From: Burkholderiaceae bacterium
Lineage (GTDB): Bacteria; Pseudomonadota; Gammaproteobacteria; Burkholderiales; Burkholderiaceae_A
DNA: 47,642 bases
Assembly: GCA_018882795.1 (NCBI GenBank)
Contig: VERJ01000002.1
Coordinates: 76,049-123,690 of the forward strand
Direction of reading: 5' to 3'
Shown here: one piece after another, positions 7,133-15,353 of the stretch
Position numbering within the stretch: the stretch's first letter is position 1
Layout: each line of letters begins with the position of its first letter
Program-made: the position numbers and the translations under genes
The notes under the pieces: model-generated
What the model saw: the letters and a program-made list of their open reading frames with translations, nothing else
Databases searched by the model: none
What the model was told of the DNA's origin: nothing

Positions 7133-7948
7133 TCAGCGGCTTTCTTTTGGTTTAAAGCTGAGTTCCAGCACCCGGGCCACGGTGCCATCTTTGCGCTTGG
7201 GCAGTGGGCTGGCTGCCCATACGGCCCGTTGCACAGCCTCATCCCAGGCGGGCGTGCCGCTGGGTCGGATCAGTTGCACTTTGGTGACCTCCCCTGTCGG
7301 GAGTTGTTCGACGATCACGATGGCCTCGGGGTTGCCAGGGGCCCGGTCGGGGTAGTTGATGCGGATCTTGATGCGGGCCTGGATGAGCGCTTCGTAGTCA
7401 GCATCGGTGCCGGTTTTGGCACCGACTTCAGCACCATTGGTCAGACCTGACTTTGTAGCCACATCCTTGCCACGTGTGCTGGGCTTGGCGTTCGGATCGA
7501 TGCCCAGTCGGGCGAGCTCGGCCTGGCGTTGGGCCTCGAGCCGCTTGGTCACGGATTGCTCCTCGGCCTGTTTTTTGAGTAACTGTTTTTTCAGTTCCTC
7601 CTGGCGTTCCTTTTCCTTCTGTAGCTCTGCCTTGGTTGGTTCTTGTTTTTTGGGGGGATCCGCTTTTTTCTTTTGCAGAGAAATGTCAGCCTTTTCCTCA
7701 GGTGCCGGTGCTGGTGCCGGTGGTGCTGGGGGCTCGGGTTTGACGGCGGGTGTCGGGGGTTGTTTGGTCTGAGGAATATCGCGTGGCAGCCCGCTCCAGA
7801 GCTCGGCCTGCACAGGCTTGGGCGCATCCTGATTCCAATTCAGCGACACCAGCAACCCAATGGCCAGCAGCGCATGAATCCCGACTGCTCCTCCGAATGC
7901 GTTTCGGGTTTCGCGGGCCTCGATGGCATGGAGTGCCAAGGCAGTCAT
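7133..7948 (-). CDS. tolA: Cell envelope integrity protein TolA
   Basis: A 271-residue inner-membrane anchored protein that spans the periplasm. One membrane helix (about residues 21-37, VGIHALLAIGLLVSL) is followed by a Pro/Lys-rich stretch with PAPAPAPEEK, then a Lys/Gln/Glu helical rod (about 80-145, with QKEKERQEELKKQLLKKQAE), and a C-terminal TolA/TonB-like domain (about 185-271: ARIKIRINYPDR, VIVEQLPTGEVTKVQLIRPSG, WDEAVQRAVWAASPLP). The C-domain contacts TolB and Pal. It is shorter than the E. coli protein (421 residues), as in other betaproteobacteria. Confidence 0.93.
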   Translation of the reverse strand: MTALALHAIEARETRNAFGGAVGIHALLAIGLLVSLNWNQDAPKPVQAELWSGLPRDIPQTKQPPTPAVKPEPPAPPAPAPAPEEKADISLQKKKADPPKKQEPTKAELQKEKERQEELKKQLLKKQAEEQSVTKRLEAQRQAELARLGIDPNAKPSTRGKDVATKSGLTNGAEVGAKTGTDADYEALIQARIKIRINYPDRAPGNPEAIVIVEQLPTGEVTKVQLIRPSGTPAWDEAVQRAVWAASPLPKRKDGTVARVLELSFKPKESR

Positions 7949-7959
7949 GGCAGGCGTGG

Positions 7960-8388
7960 TCAGTCTTTGCGCACGTTTAAGCCCACACGGGTCATACCAG
8001 CGCGCTGCAATACATCCATGGCTCCGATGACATGCTCATAGCGCACCGCCCGCTCTGCGGAAATGATCACCGGGGTCTCTACTGTGCCCGTCATGGATTT
8101 GACGGTCGCAGCGAGCTCATCGCGCTGAATCGCCTTTTCCTGTTCACCTTCGGTGTTGCGTCGCACGGTGATTGAGCCGTCTTGGCGAATCATGACTTCC
8201 ACGGCGGCCACCGGTGCCTGTGAGGCCTGACCCACGCGCGGCAGGTCAATAGTGCCAGTGACAATCATCGGTGCGGTCACCATGAAGATAATCAGCAGCA
8301 CCAACATGACATCGATGTAAGGCACCACATTTATTTCGCTCATCATGCGGCGGCGGCGATGGCTACGGGAAGAAGCGTGTGCGCCCAT
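7960..8388 (-). CDS. tolR: Biopolymer transport protein TolR (ExbD family)
   Basis: A 142-residue protein with a basic cytoplasmic N-terminus (RSHRRRRMMSEINVVPYIDV), one membrane helix (VMLVLLIIFMVTAPM) and a periplasmic domain. The aspartate in PYIDVMLVLL is the proton-coupling residue of the family. The C-terminal part (EHVIGAMDVLQRAGMTRVGL) is the usual ExbD/TolR end. Its ATG directly abuts the tolQ stop, so the two are translationally linked. It forms the proton-driven motor with TolQ. Confidence 0.96.
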   Translation of the reverse strand: MGAHASSRSHRRRRMMSEINVVPYIDVMLVLLIIFMVTAPMIVTGTIDLPRVGQASQAPVAAVEVMIRQDGSITVRRNTEGEQEKAIQRDELAATVKSMTGTVETPVIISAERAVRYEHVIGAMDVLQRAGMTRVGLNVRKD

Positions 8389-9066
8389 TTATCGGATTGC
8401 CTGACGCTGCAAGATGTTGGAGAACTCTTCGATGAAACCTTCGAAGCGGATGCTGAGGTGATCAATGTCAGTGGCATAGCGGTTGTAAGCGACCACCGCG
8501 GGAATGGCAGCGAACAGGCCGATGGCGGTGGCCACCAGGGCTTCGGCAATGCCAGGGGCGACAGCGGCAAGCGTGGCCTGTTGCACATTCGATAGGCCTG
8601 TAAACGCATGCATGATGCCCCAGACCGTGCCGAACAGTCCGATATAGGGCGAGACTGATCCGGCCGATGCAAGAAACGGCAGGCTACGCTCCAGTGCATC
8701 AAGTTCACGCTGAAATGCGGCGCGCATCGCGCGGCGGGCGCCGTCGATCATGGCGGCCCGATCATTGCTGACGTTGCTACGTGTCTTGATGAATTCGCGC
8801 ATGCCGGATTCGAAGATCCTGGGCAGTGCTCCCGGCAGATCGCCGTCACCTGCCTGTTTGTATAGGGTCATCAGATCACCGCCGGACCAGAAGATTTTTT
8901 CAAAACTCTCGGTGTCTTTGTGGGCCCGTCCGATGGACTGCCACTTTCTGAAAATCACGGTCCACGACCAGATGGAGATCAAGAGCAGCAGCAGCATGAC
9001 CAGCTGAACCGGAATACTGGCTCCGGTGATCAGGGAGAGTACGGAAAGATTGGGGCTTGCGGACAT
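8389..9066 (-). CDS. tolQ: Tol-Pal motor subunit TolQ (MotA/TolQ/ExbB family)
   Basis: A 225-residue inner-membrane protein with three membrane spans: about residues 18-38 (IPVQLVMLLLLLISIWSW), a second near 135-155 (SVSPYIGLFGTVWGIMHAF) and a third near 170-190 (ALVATAIGLFAAIPAVVAYN). The GLFGTVWGI and GIAEALVATAIGLFAAIPAV motifs are diagnostic. It starts two bases after the ruvB stop; the acyl-CoA thioesterase gene ybgC, which commonly comes first in tol operons, is not here. Confidence 0.96.
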   Translation of the reverse strand: MSASPNLSVLSLITGASIPVQLVMLLLLLISIWSWTVIFRKWQSIGRAHKDTESFEKIFWSGGDLMTLYKQAGDGDLPGALPRIFESGMREFIKTRSNVSNDRAAMIDGARRAMRAAFQRELDALERSLPFLASAGSVSPYIGLFGTVWGIMHAFTGLSNVQQATLAAVAPGIAEALVATAIGLFAAIPAVVAYNRYATDIDHLSIRFEGFIEEFSNILQRQAIR

Positions 9067-9068
9067 GA

Positions 9069-10127
9069 TCAGAAAAGCCTTGCGTTGGAGTGTTCGGTTG
9101 GGGCGATTTTGCCAAAATGTGCATAGGCCGCGGTGGTTGCAATGCGTCCGCGGGGTGTGCGTTGTAGAAAACCCTGCTGAATCAGGTAGGGCTCCAGCAC
9201 ATCTTCAATCGTGTCTTTGGCCTCGCCAATGGCGGCAGCCAGGTTATCCAGTCCTACTGGGCCACCATCGAATTTTTCCAAAATGGCCTCCAGTAGCTTG
9301 CGGTCCATCAGATCAAAACCCTCTTTATCGACTTCTAGCAGTGAGAGGGCCTGGTCAGCAACGGCCGCCGTGATGGCGCCATTGAATTTCACCTGGGCGA
9401 AGTCACGCACGCGGCGCAGCAGCCGATTGGCCACACGCGGTGTGCCGCGTGAACGTTTGGCGATTTCAAACGCACCAGCATCGTCAATCGTGGCCTGGAG
9501 CAGGCCTGAAGAGCGTTTCACGATCGTAGTCAGATCTTCAGCACTGTAAAACTCAAGGCGCGACACAATTCCGAAGCGATCACGCAGCGGATTGGTGAGC
9601 ATGCCGGCCCGAGTGGTCGCACCCACAAGGGTGAAGGGCTGGATATCCAGCTTAATGGAGCGTGCTGCAGGGCCTTCGCCGATCATGATGTCGATCTGGT
9701 AGTCCTCCAGCGCGGGGTAGAGAATTTCCTCTACCACGGGACTCAGTCGATGGATTTCATCAATAAAGAGAACATCGTTGCGCTCCAGATTGGTGAGCAG
9801 CGCAGCCAGATCACCAGGCCGCTCCAACACGGGGCCAGAGGTCTGGCGCAGATTCACGCCCAGTTCGCGGGCCAGGATATGGGCCAGTGTGGTCTTGCCC
9901 AGGCCCGGGGGGCCAAACAGTAGCACGTGGTCTAAGGCCTCGGCCCGCTGGCGGGCTGCCTCGATAAAAAGCCCAAGCTGTTCACGCACCTTGTGCTGGC
10001 CGATGTAATCCGCCAGCCGTTGTGGCCGCAGGGCCCGCTCAATGGCCTCCTCGGCAGGTGTCTTGGCCTGGCCGGAAATCAGACGTTCCTCGTTCGATCC
10101 GGCGGCAAGGTCATCGTGTTCGATCAT
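9069..10127 (-). CDS. ruvB: Holliday junction branch migration helicase RuvB
   Basis: A 352-residue AAA+ motor that drives branch migration with RuvA. Walker A is GPPGLGKTT near residue 72, Walker B is LFIDEIHRL near 120, sensor 1 is [10 protein letters not shown], and the arginine finger region is PLRDRFG. The C-terminal winged helix carries RTPRGRIAT. Family landmarks [11 protein letters not shown] and the length are normal. It lies nine bases after ruvA. Confidence 0.98.
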   Translation of the reverse strand: MIEHDDLAAGSNEERLISGQAKTPAEEAIERALRPQRLADYIGQHKVREQLGLFIEAARQRAEALDHVLLFGPPGLGKTTLAHILARELGVNLRQTSGPVLERPGDLAALLTNLERNDVLFIDEIHRLSPVVEEILYPALEDYQIDIMIGEGPAARSIKLDIQPFTLVGATTRAGMLTNPLRDRFGIVSRLEFYSAEDLTTIVKRSSGLLQATIDDAGAFEIAKRSRGTPRVANRLLRRVRDFAQVKFNGAITAAVADQALSLLEVDKEGFDLMDRKLLEAILEKFDGGPVGLDNLAAAIGEAKDTIEDVLEPYLIQQGFLQRTPRGRIATTAAYAHFGKIAPTEHSNARLF

Positions 10128-10136
10128 GGGGGTAGT

Positions 10137-10709
10137 TTACTTAGCCAGACTCTTTAGTGCCTGCTTGATGCCATCGGAAACCGAGGTGCCTGCCGCAATG
10201 CCCTTGGTGGCAGCCAGCGCCTCGCGCTCCGAGTAGCCCAGTGCCAACAGTGCATTCACGATGTCGGCAGTGCCTGATACCGCGGTGCTGACGGTGCCAC
10301 CGATGGCGTCGGCAAGTCTTCCTTTCAGTTCCAGAATCAAGCGCTCGGCGGTTTTCTTGCCGATGCCGGGCACGCGGGTCAGCAGGCCCGCCTCCTGCAT
10401 GGCCACGGCTTGGGTGAGTTGCTCCACAGACAAGCCCGAGAGCACGGCCAGTGCGATGCGCGGTCCTACGCCGCTGACTTTGATCAGTTCCTTGAATGCG
10501 CTGCGTTCTTCATGCGAGATGAATCCATAGAGCAGCTGCGCATCTTCGCGCACCACCATGTGGGTAAGCAGTGTGACCGGTTTACCAATTTCCGGCAGCT
10601 CGTAAAAACTGCTCATGGGCACATCGATCTCATAGCCCACGCCATGGGCATCGACCAGCACCTGCGGTGGGTGCTTGGCAATCAGCGTTCCAGAGATGCG
10701 GCCAATCAT
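10137..10709 (-). CDS. ruvA: Holliday junction DNA-binding protein RuvA
   Basis: A 190-residue protein that forms the tetramer clamping the four-way junction. Domain I is an OB fold ([20 protein letters not shown]); domain II has two helix-hairpin-helix motifs ([18 protein letters not shown] and [19 protein letters not shown], about residues 70-130); domain III (about 145-190, [15 protein letters not shown]) binds RuvB. The ATG at 10709 gives the standard MIGRI start; a GTG at 10718 is possible. The ribosome site is poor. Confidence 0.96.
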   Translation of the reverse strand: MIGRISGTLIAKHPPQVLVDAHGVGYEIDVPMSSFYELPEIGKPVTLLTHMVVREDAQLLYGFISHEERSAFKELIKVSGVGPRIALAVLSGLSVEQLTQAVAMQEAGLLTRVPGIGKKTAERLILELKGRLADAIGGTVSTAVSGTADIVNALLALGYSEREALAATKGIAAGTSVSDGIKQALKSLAK

Positions 10710-10724
10710 GATGGTCACTATTGT

Positions 10725-10739
10725 GGGGCAAGTTGCCCC
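10725..10739. repeat. 15-bp perfect palindrome before ruvA
   Basis: GGGGCAA and TTGCCCC flank a single central base, 15 bases upstream of the ruvA ATG in the 51-base gap after ruvC. No T-run follows in either direction, and it does not match the LexA operator. It may form a short hairpin in the message upstream of ruvA, where the ribosome site is weak. Confidence 0.4.
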
Positions 10740-10760
10740 GAGTCGGCGCGCGATAACGAA

Positions 10761-11264
10761 TTAGCGGCGGCCACTGGCCTTGTCCACGGCGCTGCGATGG
10801 GCCTGCGTCTGCCACCAGGCCAGCGCGCAGGCCAGAGCATCGGCGGCATCTGCTCCGGGCGCCTTAGGGAGCGCCAAGAGCCGCTGAACCATTTTCTGCA
10901 CCTGTTCCTTGGTGGCACGGCCAGAGCCCACGATGGATTGTTTGATTTTGAGTGGTGTGATTTCGTCGACTGGCAGTGCTGCCTGGGCAAGTGCGGCAAT
11001 CGCGACACCTCGGGCCTGGCCGAGCGAGAGGGTGGACTTAGGATTCACATTCACAAAGACCCGTTCAATCACGGCATGATCGGGCCGGTAGTGTTCGATC
11101 AGTTCCTGCACGCCATGAAAGAGCTCCGCAAGACGCTCGGGCTCGGTGCCGGTGATATCGGGCCTGATCATGCCGCTGCCCTTGTATGCCACCCGTTGAC
11201 CATCGATATCGATCACGCCGAAGCCGGTGCGGCGCAGGCCGGGGTCGATGCCGAGGATTCTCAT
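10761..11264 (-). CDS. ruvC: Crossover junction endodeoxyribonuclease RuvC
   Basis: A 167-residue resolvase that cuts Holliday junctions. The RNase H-like fold and its four acidic residues are visible: Asp7 in [10 protein letters not shown], the Glu in [20 protein letters not shown], and the late pair in [17 protein letters not shown]. The length is typical. The ATG overlaps the purH stop by one base (TAATG), so translation is probably coupled. Confidence 0.98.
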   Translation of the reverse strand: MRILGIDPGLRRTGFGVIDIDGQRVAYKGSGMIRPDITGTEPERLAELFHGVQELIEHYRPDHAVIERVFVNVNPKSTLSLGQARGVAIAALAQAALPVDEITPLKIKQSIVGSGRATKEQVQKMVQRLLALPKAPGADAADALACALAWWQTQAHRSAVDKASGRR

Positions 11265-12919
11265 TAATGCCTGAAATGCCGCATGCTGGTGAACACCATG
11301 GCGATGCCGCGCTCATTGGCGGCAGCGATCACTTCATCGTCGCGCACCGAGCCGCCGGGCTGGATCACGCAGGTGGCACCCGCATCGGCCACGGCATCCA
11401 GCCCATCGCGAAATGGGAAAAACGCATCGGACGCGACCGCCGAAGCTTTGAGCTCCAGCCCCGCATGTTGGGCCTTGATCGCGGCAATGCGCGCGGAATC
11501 GATACGACTCATTTGGCCTGCGCCCACACCCAGTGTCATGCCGCCGCCGCAAAACACGATTGCGTTGCTCTTGACCCAGGTGCAGACCTTCCAGGCAAAA
11601 AACAAATCCTGTAGCTGTTGCGCAGTAGGCTGAAGGGTGGTCACCACTTTGAGCTGCGCAGGGGTCAGCGTGTTGCGATCGGGGGTCTGCACCAGCAGGC
11701 CGCCACTCACACGTTTCAGGTCACGGCCAGAGGAGATCGCATCGTCTTCGCCAAGCGCGATTTTTAATAGCCGCAGATTGGCCTTGGTCGAAAACACCTT
11801 CAGGGCTTCATCGTCGAATTCGGGCGCGATGATGACTTCAGCAAACTGTTTGGAAATCTCTTGGGCTGCCGCACCAGTGAGTCGGCTGTTAAAGGCCAGA
11901 ATGCCGCCAAAGGCGGAGGTGGGGTCGGTCTTGAAGGCTTTTTGGTAGGCGGTCAACGCATCCGCACCCAGGGCCACGCCGCAGGGGTTGGCATGTTTCA
12001 CAATCACGCAGGCAGGCTCCGCAAAGCTGCGCACACAAGACCACGCTGCATCGGCATCGGCGATATTGTTGTACGAGAGTTCCTTGCCCTGCAGCTGGGT
12101 GTAGTTGGCCAGGGTGCCGGCCCGTGCCTGTGATTCTTTGTAAAACGCGGCACTCTGATGCGGATTTTCGCCATAGCGCATGGCCTGGACTTTGTTCACC
12201 TGCATGGTGAGTACCTGCGGATAGGGCGAGGCACTCTCTGGTGCGGGGGCCATGCAGCCCGCAGAGTTGGGGTCGCAGTCCACCGCATCCAGTGCATTGA
12301 GAAAATTGCTGATCGCACCATCGTAGTCGGCGGTGTGGGCAAAGACTTTCTTCGCAAGACGCTGGCGTGTGGGCCAGCCCAGGGTGTTGTCATTCGCATC
12401 CAATTCCGCGAGCAGATCCGCGTAGTCGCTGGGATCAACCACCACGGCCACACCATCGTGATTTTTAGCGCCTGCACGCAGCATGGCAGGCCCGCCGATA
12501 TCAATGTTTTCAATCACATCTTCATAACTTGCGCCAGGCCGGGCCAGGGTCTCGCGAAAGGGATACAAGTTCACCACCAGCATGTCGATGGGCCCAAAGC
12601 CTGCAGCGTTTAAGGCCTGTAGGTGCTCTGGCAGATCACGCCTTGCAAGCAGTCCACCGTGCACAGCGGGATGCAGGGTCTTCACACGGCCATCCAGCAT
12701 CTCGGGGAAACGCGTGATGTCTTCCACGGGAGTAACCTGCAATCCATTTTTTGCCAGCAGTGCAGCGGTGCCACCGGTAGAGAGCAGACTCACACCCCGG
12801 GCAGCAAGGGCCTGAGCGAATTCAAGAATCCCATTTTTATTGGACACACTGATTAGCGCGCGGCGAATGGCAATGCGGTTTGGGCGCGGTGAGGAGGCGA
12901 CAGGCGCAACGTGGGACAT
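11264..12919 (-). CDS. purH: Bifunctional AICAR formyltransferase / IMP cyclohydrolase
   Basis: A 551-residue enzyme for the last two steps of IMP synthesis. The N-terminal MGS-like cyclohydrolase domain (about residues 18-165: [40 protein letters not shown]) is followed by the formyltransferase domain with [28 protein letters not shown] (the catalytic Lys-His pair) and [12 protein letters not shown], ending in TSMRHFRH as is normal. The family is usually about 525 residues; the extra length is mostly a loop near residues 205-230 and a short N-terminal tail. It follows fis by 15 bases. Confidence 0.97.
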   Translation of the reverse strand: MSHVAPVASSPRPNRIAIRRALISVSNKNGILEFAQALAARGVSLLSTGGTAALLAKNGLQVTPVEDITRFPEMLDGRVKTLHPAVHGGLLARRDLPEHLQALNAAGFGPIDMLVVNLYPFRETLARPGASYEDVIENIDIGGPAMLRAGAKNHDGVAVVVDPSDYADLLAELDANDNTLGWPTRQRLAKKVFAHTADYDGAISNFLNALDAVDCDPNSAGCMAPAPESASPYPQVLTMQVNKVQAMRYGENPHQSAAFYKESQARAGTLANYTQLQGKELSYNNIADADAAWSCVRSFAEPACVIVKHANPCGVALGADALTAYQKAFKTDPTSAFGGILAFNSRLTGAAAQEISKQFAEVIIAPEFDDEALKVFSTKANLRLLKIALGEDDAISSGRDLKRVSGGLLVQTPDRNTLTPAQLKVVTTLQPTAQQLQDLFFAWKVCTWVKSNAIVFCGGGMTLGVGAGQMSRIDSARIAAIKAQHAGLELKASAVASDAFFPFRDGLDAVADAGATCVIQPGGSVRDDEVIAAANERGIAMVFTSMRHFRH

Positions 12920-12934
12920 CGGGGGCTCCGAATT

Positions 12935-13228
12935 TTAGAAGGGGTTGCTGGACTGATCGCTGGCATAGGGGCCGAGCTGATGCAGGGCGAGTTTTTTACG
13001 TAGTGTATTGCGGGTGATGCCCAGCGCTGCGGCAGCATGGCTGATATTGCCCCGACAGCGGACCATCACCACATCCAGCAGGGGCCGCTCGGCGGCCTGA
13101 ATCACCATATCGTAGAGCGCATGTGGCGATTGACCATCCAGGGTTTTGAAATATTGATCTAAGGCCCGACGGATGGTGGCATCAATGCCCGAGTCTGGTG
13201 CTTCAGTGGGCAGGTTGGAGTCTGGCAT
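12935..13228 (-). CDS. fis: Fis family DNA-binding protein
   Basis: A 97-residue nucleoid protein with the Fis fold: dimerising helices (about residues 18-60, IRRALDQYFKTL and YDMVIQAAERPLLDVVM) and a C-terminal helix-turn-helix (about 62-85, RGNISHAAAALGITRNTLRKKL), which is the standard Fis/NtrC recognition motif. The ATG at 13228 is chosen; it overlaps the dusB end by 26 bases, the normal arrangement, and no strong ribosome site is seen, which fits coupled translation. The frame stays open further upstream within dusB but lacks Fis similarity. Confidence 0.93.
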   Translation of the reverse strand: MPDSNLPTEAPDSGIDATIRRALDQYFKTLDGQSPHALYDMVIQAAERPLLDVVMVRCRGNISHAAAALGITRNTLRKKLALHQLGPYASDQSSNPF

Positions 13229-14267
13229 CGGGTTGCTGGGAAAAGAAGTGTTCGATGGCCTTAAGCTGCGCTTCTGTGGAGTCAAGGCGGTTGAGAAAAT
13301 CGCGAAATATTTTTGCTCCCGGCAGGCCCTTCAGATACCAGCCAATATGTTTGCGGGCAATGCGTACACCGGCGGTCTCGCCATAAAAGTTATAGTGATC
13401 AAGCAGATGATCGGTGAGCCATCGGGCAATCTCCGCTTCTGTGGGATCGGGCAGTAACACACGGGTTTCCAGATAGTGGGCGATTTGGCGAAAGATCCAG
13501 GGCCTGCCCTGGGCTGCTCTGCCGATCATCACGGCATCGGCGCCCGTGTAATTGATCACAGCCAGCGCCTTCTGGGGACTGTCGATATCGCCATTGGCAA
13601 CAATTGGAATGCTGGCGCGCTGTTTCACCAAGGCGATGGTGTCGTATTCGGCCTGGCCCTGATACTTATCTGCCCGCGTGCGGCCATGAATGGTGATCAT
13701 GGCCACACCAAGGTCTTCCACCATAGCGGCAATCTGCGGCGCATTGCGGTGCTCATGATCCCAGCCGGTACGCATTTTCAGCGTAACCGGGATGCCATCG
13801 GAGCCAACGGCCCGAATCACTGCCCTGACAATCTCGCGAATGAGGTCGGGCTGCTGCATCAGTGCCGAGCCTGCTGCGACATTGCAGACTTTTTTCGCCG
13901 GGCAGCCCATATTGATGTCGATGATCTGCGCGCCGCGATCCACGTTGAATCGTGCGGCCTGGGCCATCATGGCCGGGTCAGCACCTGCGATCTGCACGGC
14001 CTTGGGGGCGATTTCGCCATCGTGATTGATGCGTCGTGTGGTTTTATCCGTGGCCCAGAGCAGCGCATTGGAGGCCGCCATCTCACTCACCGCATAGCCT
14101 GCACCCAGGCGTTTGCAGAGCTGACGATAGGGCCGATCTGTCACGCCAGCCATCGGGGCAACAAAAACCCGATTCGGCAACACATGGGGGCCGATGGCAA
14201 GCGAGGTGTCAGGCACTGTGTCAGACACCGGTCTGGTGTCTGACAACTGATGTGTGAAGTCGGACAT
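13203..14267 (-). CDS. dusB: tRNA-dihydrouridine synthase DusB
   Basis: A 354-residue flavoenzyme that reduces uridine in the tRNA D loop. VFVAPMAGVTDRPYRQL near residue 34, INMGCPAKKVCNVAAGSAL near 118 (with the catalytic cysteine of the family in the PAKKVC loop), LKMRTGWDHEHRN, TIHGRTRADKY and VANGDI place it in the DusB/NifR3 group. It is followed by fis, as usual. The first 25 residues are odd: they are largely encoded by a REP-like palindrome (SDTRPVSDTVPDT) and have no counterpart in the usual DusB start near IGPHVLPNR. Translation might begin inside this part at a GTG. Confidence 0.95.
   Translation of the reverse strand: MSDFTHQLSDTRPVSDTVPDTSLAIGPHVLPNRVFVAPMAGVTDRPYRQLCKRLGAGYAVSEMAASNALLWATDKTTRRINHDGEIAPKAVQIAGADPAMMAQAARFNVDRGAQIIDINMGCPAKKVCNVAAGSALMQQPDLIREIVRAVIRAVGSDGIPVTLKMRTGWDHEHRNAPQIAAMVEDLGVAMITIHGRTRADKYQGQAEYDTIALVKQRASIPIVANGDIDSPQKALAVINYTGADAVMIGRAAQGRPWIFRQIAHYLETRVLLPDPTEAEIARWLTDHLLDHYNFYGETAGVRIARKHIGWYLKGLPGAKIFRDFLNRLDSTEAQLKAIEHFFSQQPDARLQPAH
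14205..14245. repeat. REP-like palindromic repeat inside the dusB 5' end
   Basis: A perfect 11-bp inverted repeat, TGTCAGACACC (14219-14229) and GGTGTCTGACA (14235-14245), encloses a five-base loop. An imperfect direct copy (GTGTCAGGCAC, 14206-14216) precedes it. The compact palindrome with a tandem partial copy is typical of extragenic palindromic repeats, but here it is in frame within coding sequence. Confidence 0.75.
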
Positions 14268-15353
14268 TTAACCGCCGTACATCAACACCTGGCCTAGCAG
14301 CCGCTTGGCGCCGGGAATGACGGCCACGCCACCGATGGCCCGCCGTACCCAGCCGGCAGTGGCCAGTGTGTCGGTGGCCTTGCGCACAGTCCAACGATCC
14401 GCCTTTCGCCTGTGGGCATAGTCTTGCAGTCGTTCAGCGATCGGACTTCCCCGTTGCAGAAGACAGGCAGCGAGTGTTTCAGCATCACGAAAACCGAGAT
14501 TTAGTCCCTGGCCAGCAACCGGATGCAGGGCCTGGGCCGAGTTGCCGATCCAGACGGTGTCCTGTTCTGCGATCTTTTCTCGCCACTTCAGGCCCAAGGG
14601 GTAGCTGCCAGTGATCTCCACCTTGCAGATGCCCGGTACACGGCCTCCCATCACTTCATCGAGCATGCGGCATTGTGTGGACTGGCTGGCCTGGGCAAAG
14701 TCTTCAGCGCGGTGGGTCTCGCCACACCAGATGAGCGCATAGCGGTGCTTCAAGGGCAGCAGGGCCACGGCACCGTCGGCTGTGAAGCGTTCGTAGGCTG
14801 TAGCACCTGCACCCGTCTCTGTCTCGACCCAGCCCACCACTGCATGCTGGTGATAATCGCGCACGACCCGCATTCCATGGCCATCGTTGGCACGATCAGT
14901 GGCGTGATAAACGCCGCCTTCGGCAATCACCCGCATGGCGGGCTCAATCGCTGTAGGCCGCTCCTCAATGCTGGCGAAGGCCGCAATGCCATCAGCCCGC
15001 ATGCGGTCGCGCAGAATGGTCAGCAGCCGTGAATAAGACACCAGGCCGCCAAGATCCGACACACCGACGTTATCGGTCTTGATTTCCATGGCGCCGAAGT
15101 GGCCCACAGAAGACACATGAATGTGTTGGATGCGCTCGGCCTGACAATCAATGCCCAGCTGTGCGAGCCGCACGAGCGTGCCGTGCGAGAGTGCGAGAAT
15201 TCTTGGGTCATCGTCATGAGCAGGCTGTGCGGCCCTCAATGCTGGATCAATGAGTTCAATTGATGACGGTGTCCAGCCATATTTCACAAGAAAGAGCGCG
15301 GCCAGAATGCCCACCGGCCCCGCGCCTTGGATTCTTACCAATGGATCAGCCAC
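14268..15353 (-). CDS. UbiH/UbiF-family FAD-dependent hydroxylase
   Basis: A 361-residue flavin monooxygenase of the UbiH/VisC/COQ6 group, which hydroxylates the ubiquinone ring. The N-terminal dinucleotide motif is RIQGAGPVGILAAL, followed by PRILALSHGTLVRL (the family's second signature) and WIGNSAQALHPVAGQGLNLGFRDAETLA near residue 275 (FAD ribityl contact). Which ring position it acts on cannot be read from sequence. It begins with GTG at 15353, overlapping the pepP stop by eight bases, and its stop directly abuts the dusB ATG. UbiH next to pepP is a common proteobacterial pairing. Confidence 0.88.
   Translation of the reverse strand: MADPLVRIQGAGPVGILAALFLVKYGWTPSSIELIDPALRAAQPAHDDDPRILALSHGTLVRLAQLGIDCQAERIQHIHVSSVGHFGAMEIKTDNVGVSDLGGLVSYSRLLTILRDRMRADGIAAFASIEERPTAIEPAMRVIAEGGVYHATDRANDGHGMRVVRDYHQHAVVGWVETETGAGATAYERFTADGAVALLPLKHRYALIWCGETHRAEDFAQASQSTQCRMLDEVMGGRVPGICKVEITGSYPLGLKWREKIAEQDTVWIGNSAQALHPVAGQGLNLGFRDAETLAACLLQRGSPIAERLQDYAHRRKADRWTVRKATDTLATAGWVRRAIGGVAVIPGAKRLLGQVLMYGG

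Noticed and set aside
10719-10760. LexA/SOS operator before ruvA
   Set aside because: No CTGT-N8-ACAG pattern is present in the gap; only the unrelated 15-bp palindrome is seen.
10410-11267. 285-residue open frame on the plus strand
   Set aside because: Antisense to ruvA and ruvC, both of which have complete catalytic motifs; the reading is rich in His/Asp/Gly, as reverse-strand shadows are here.
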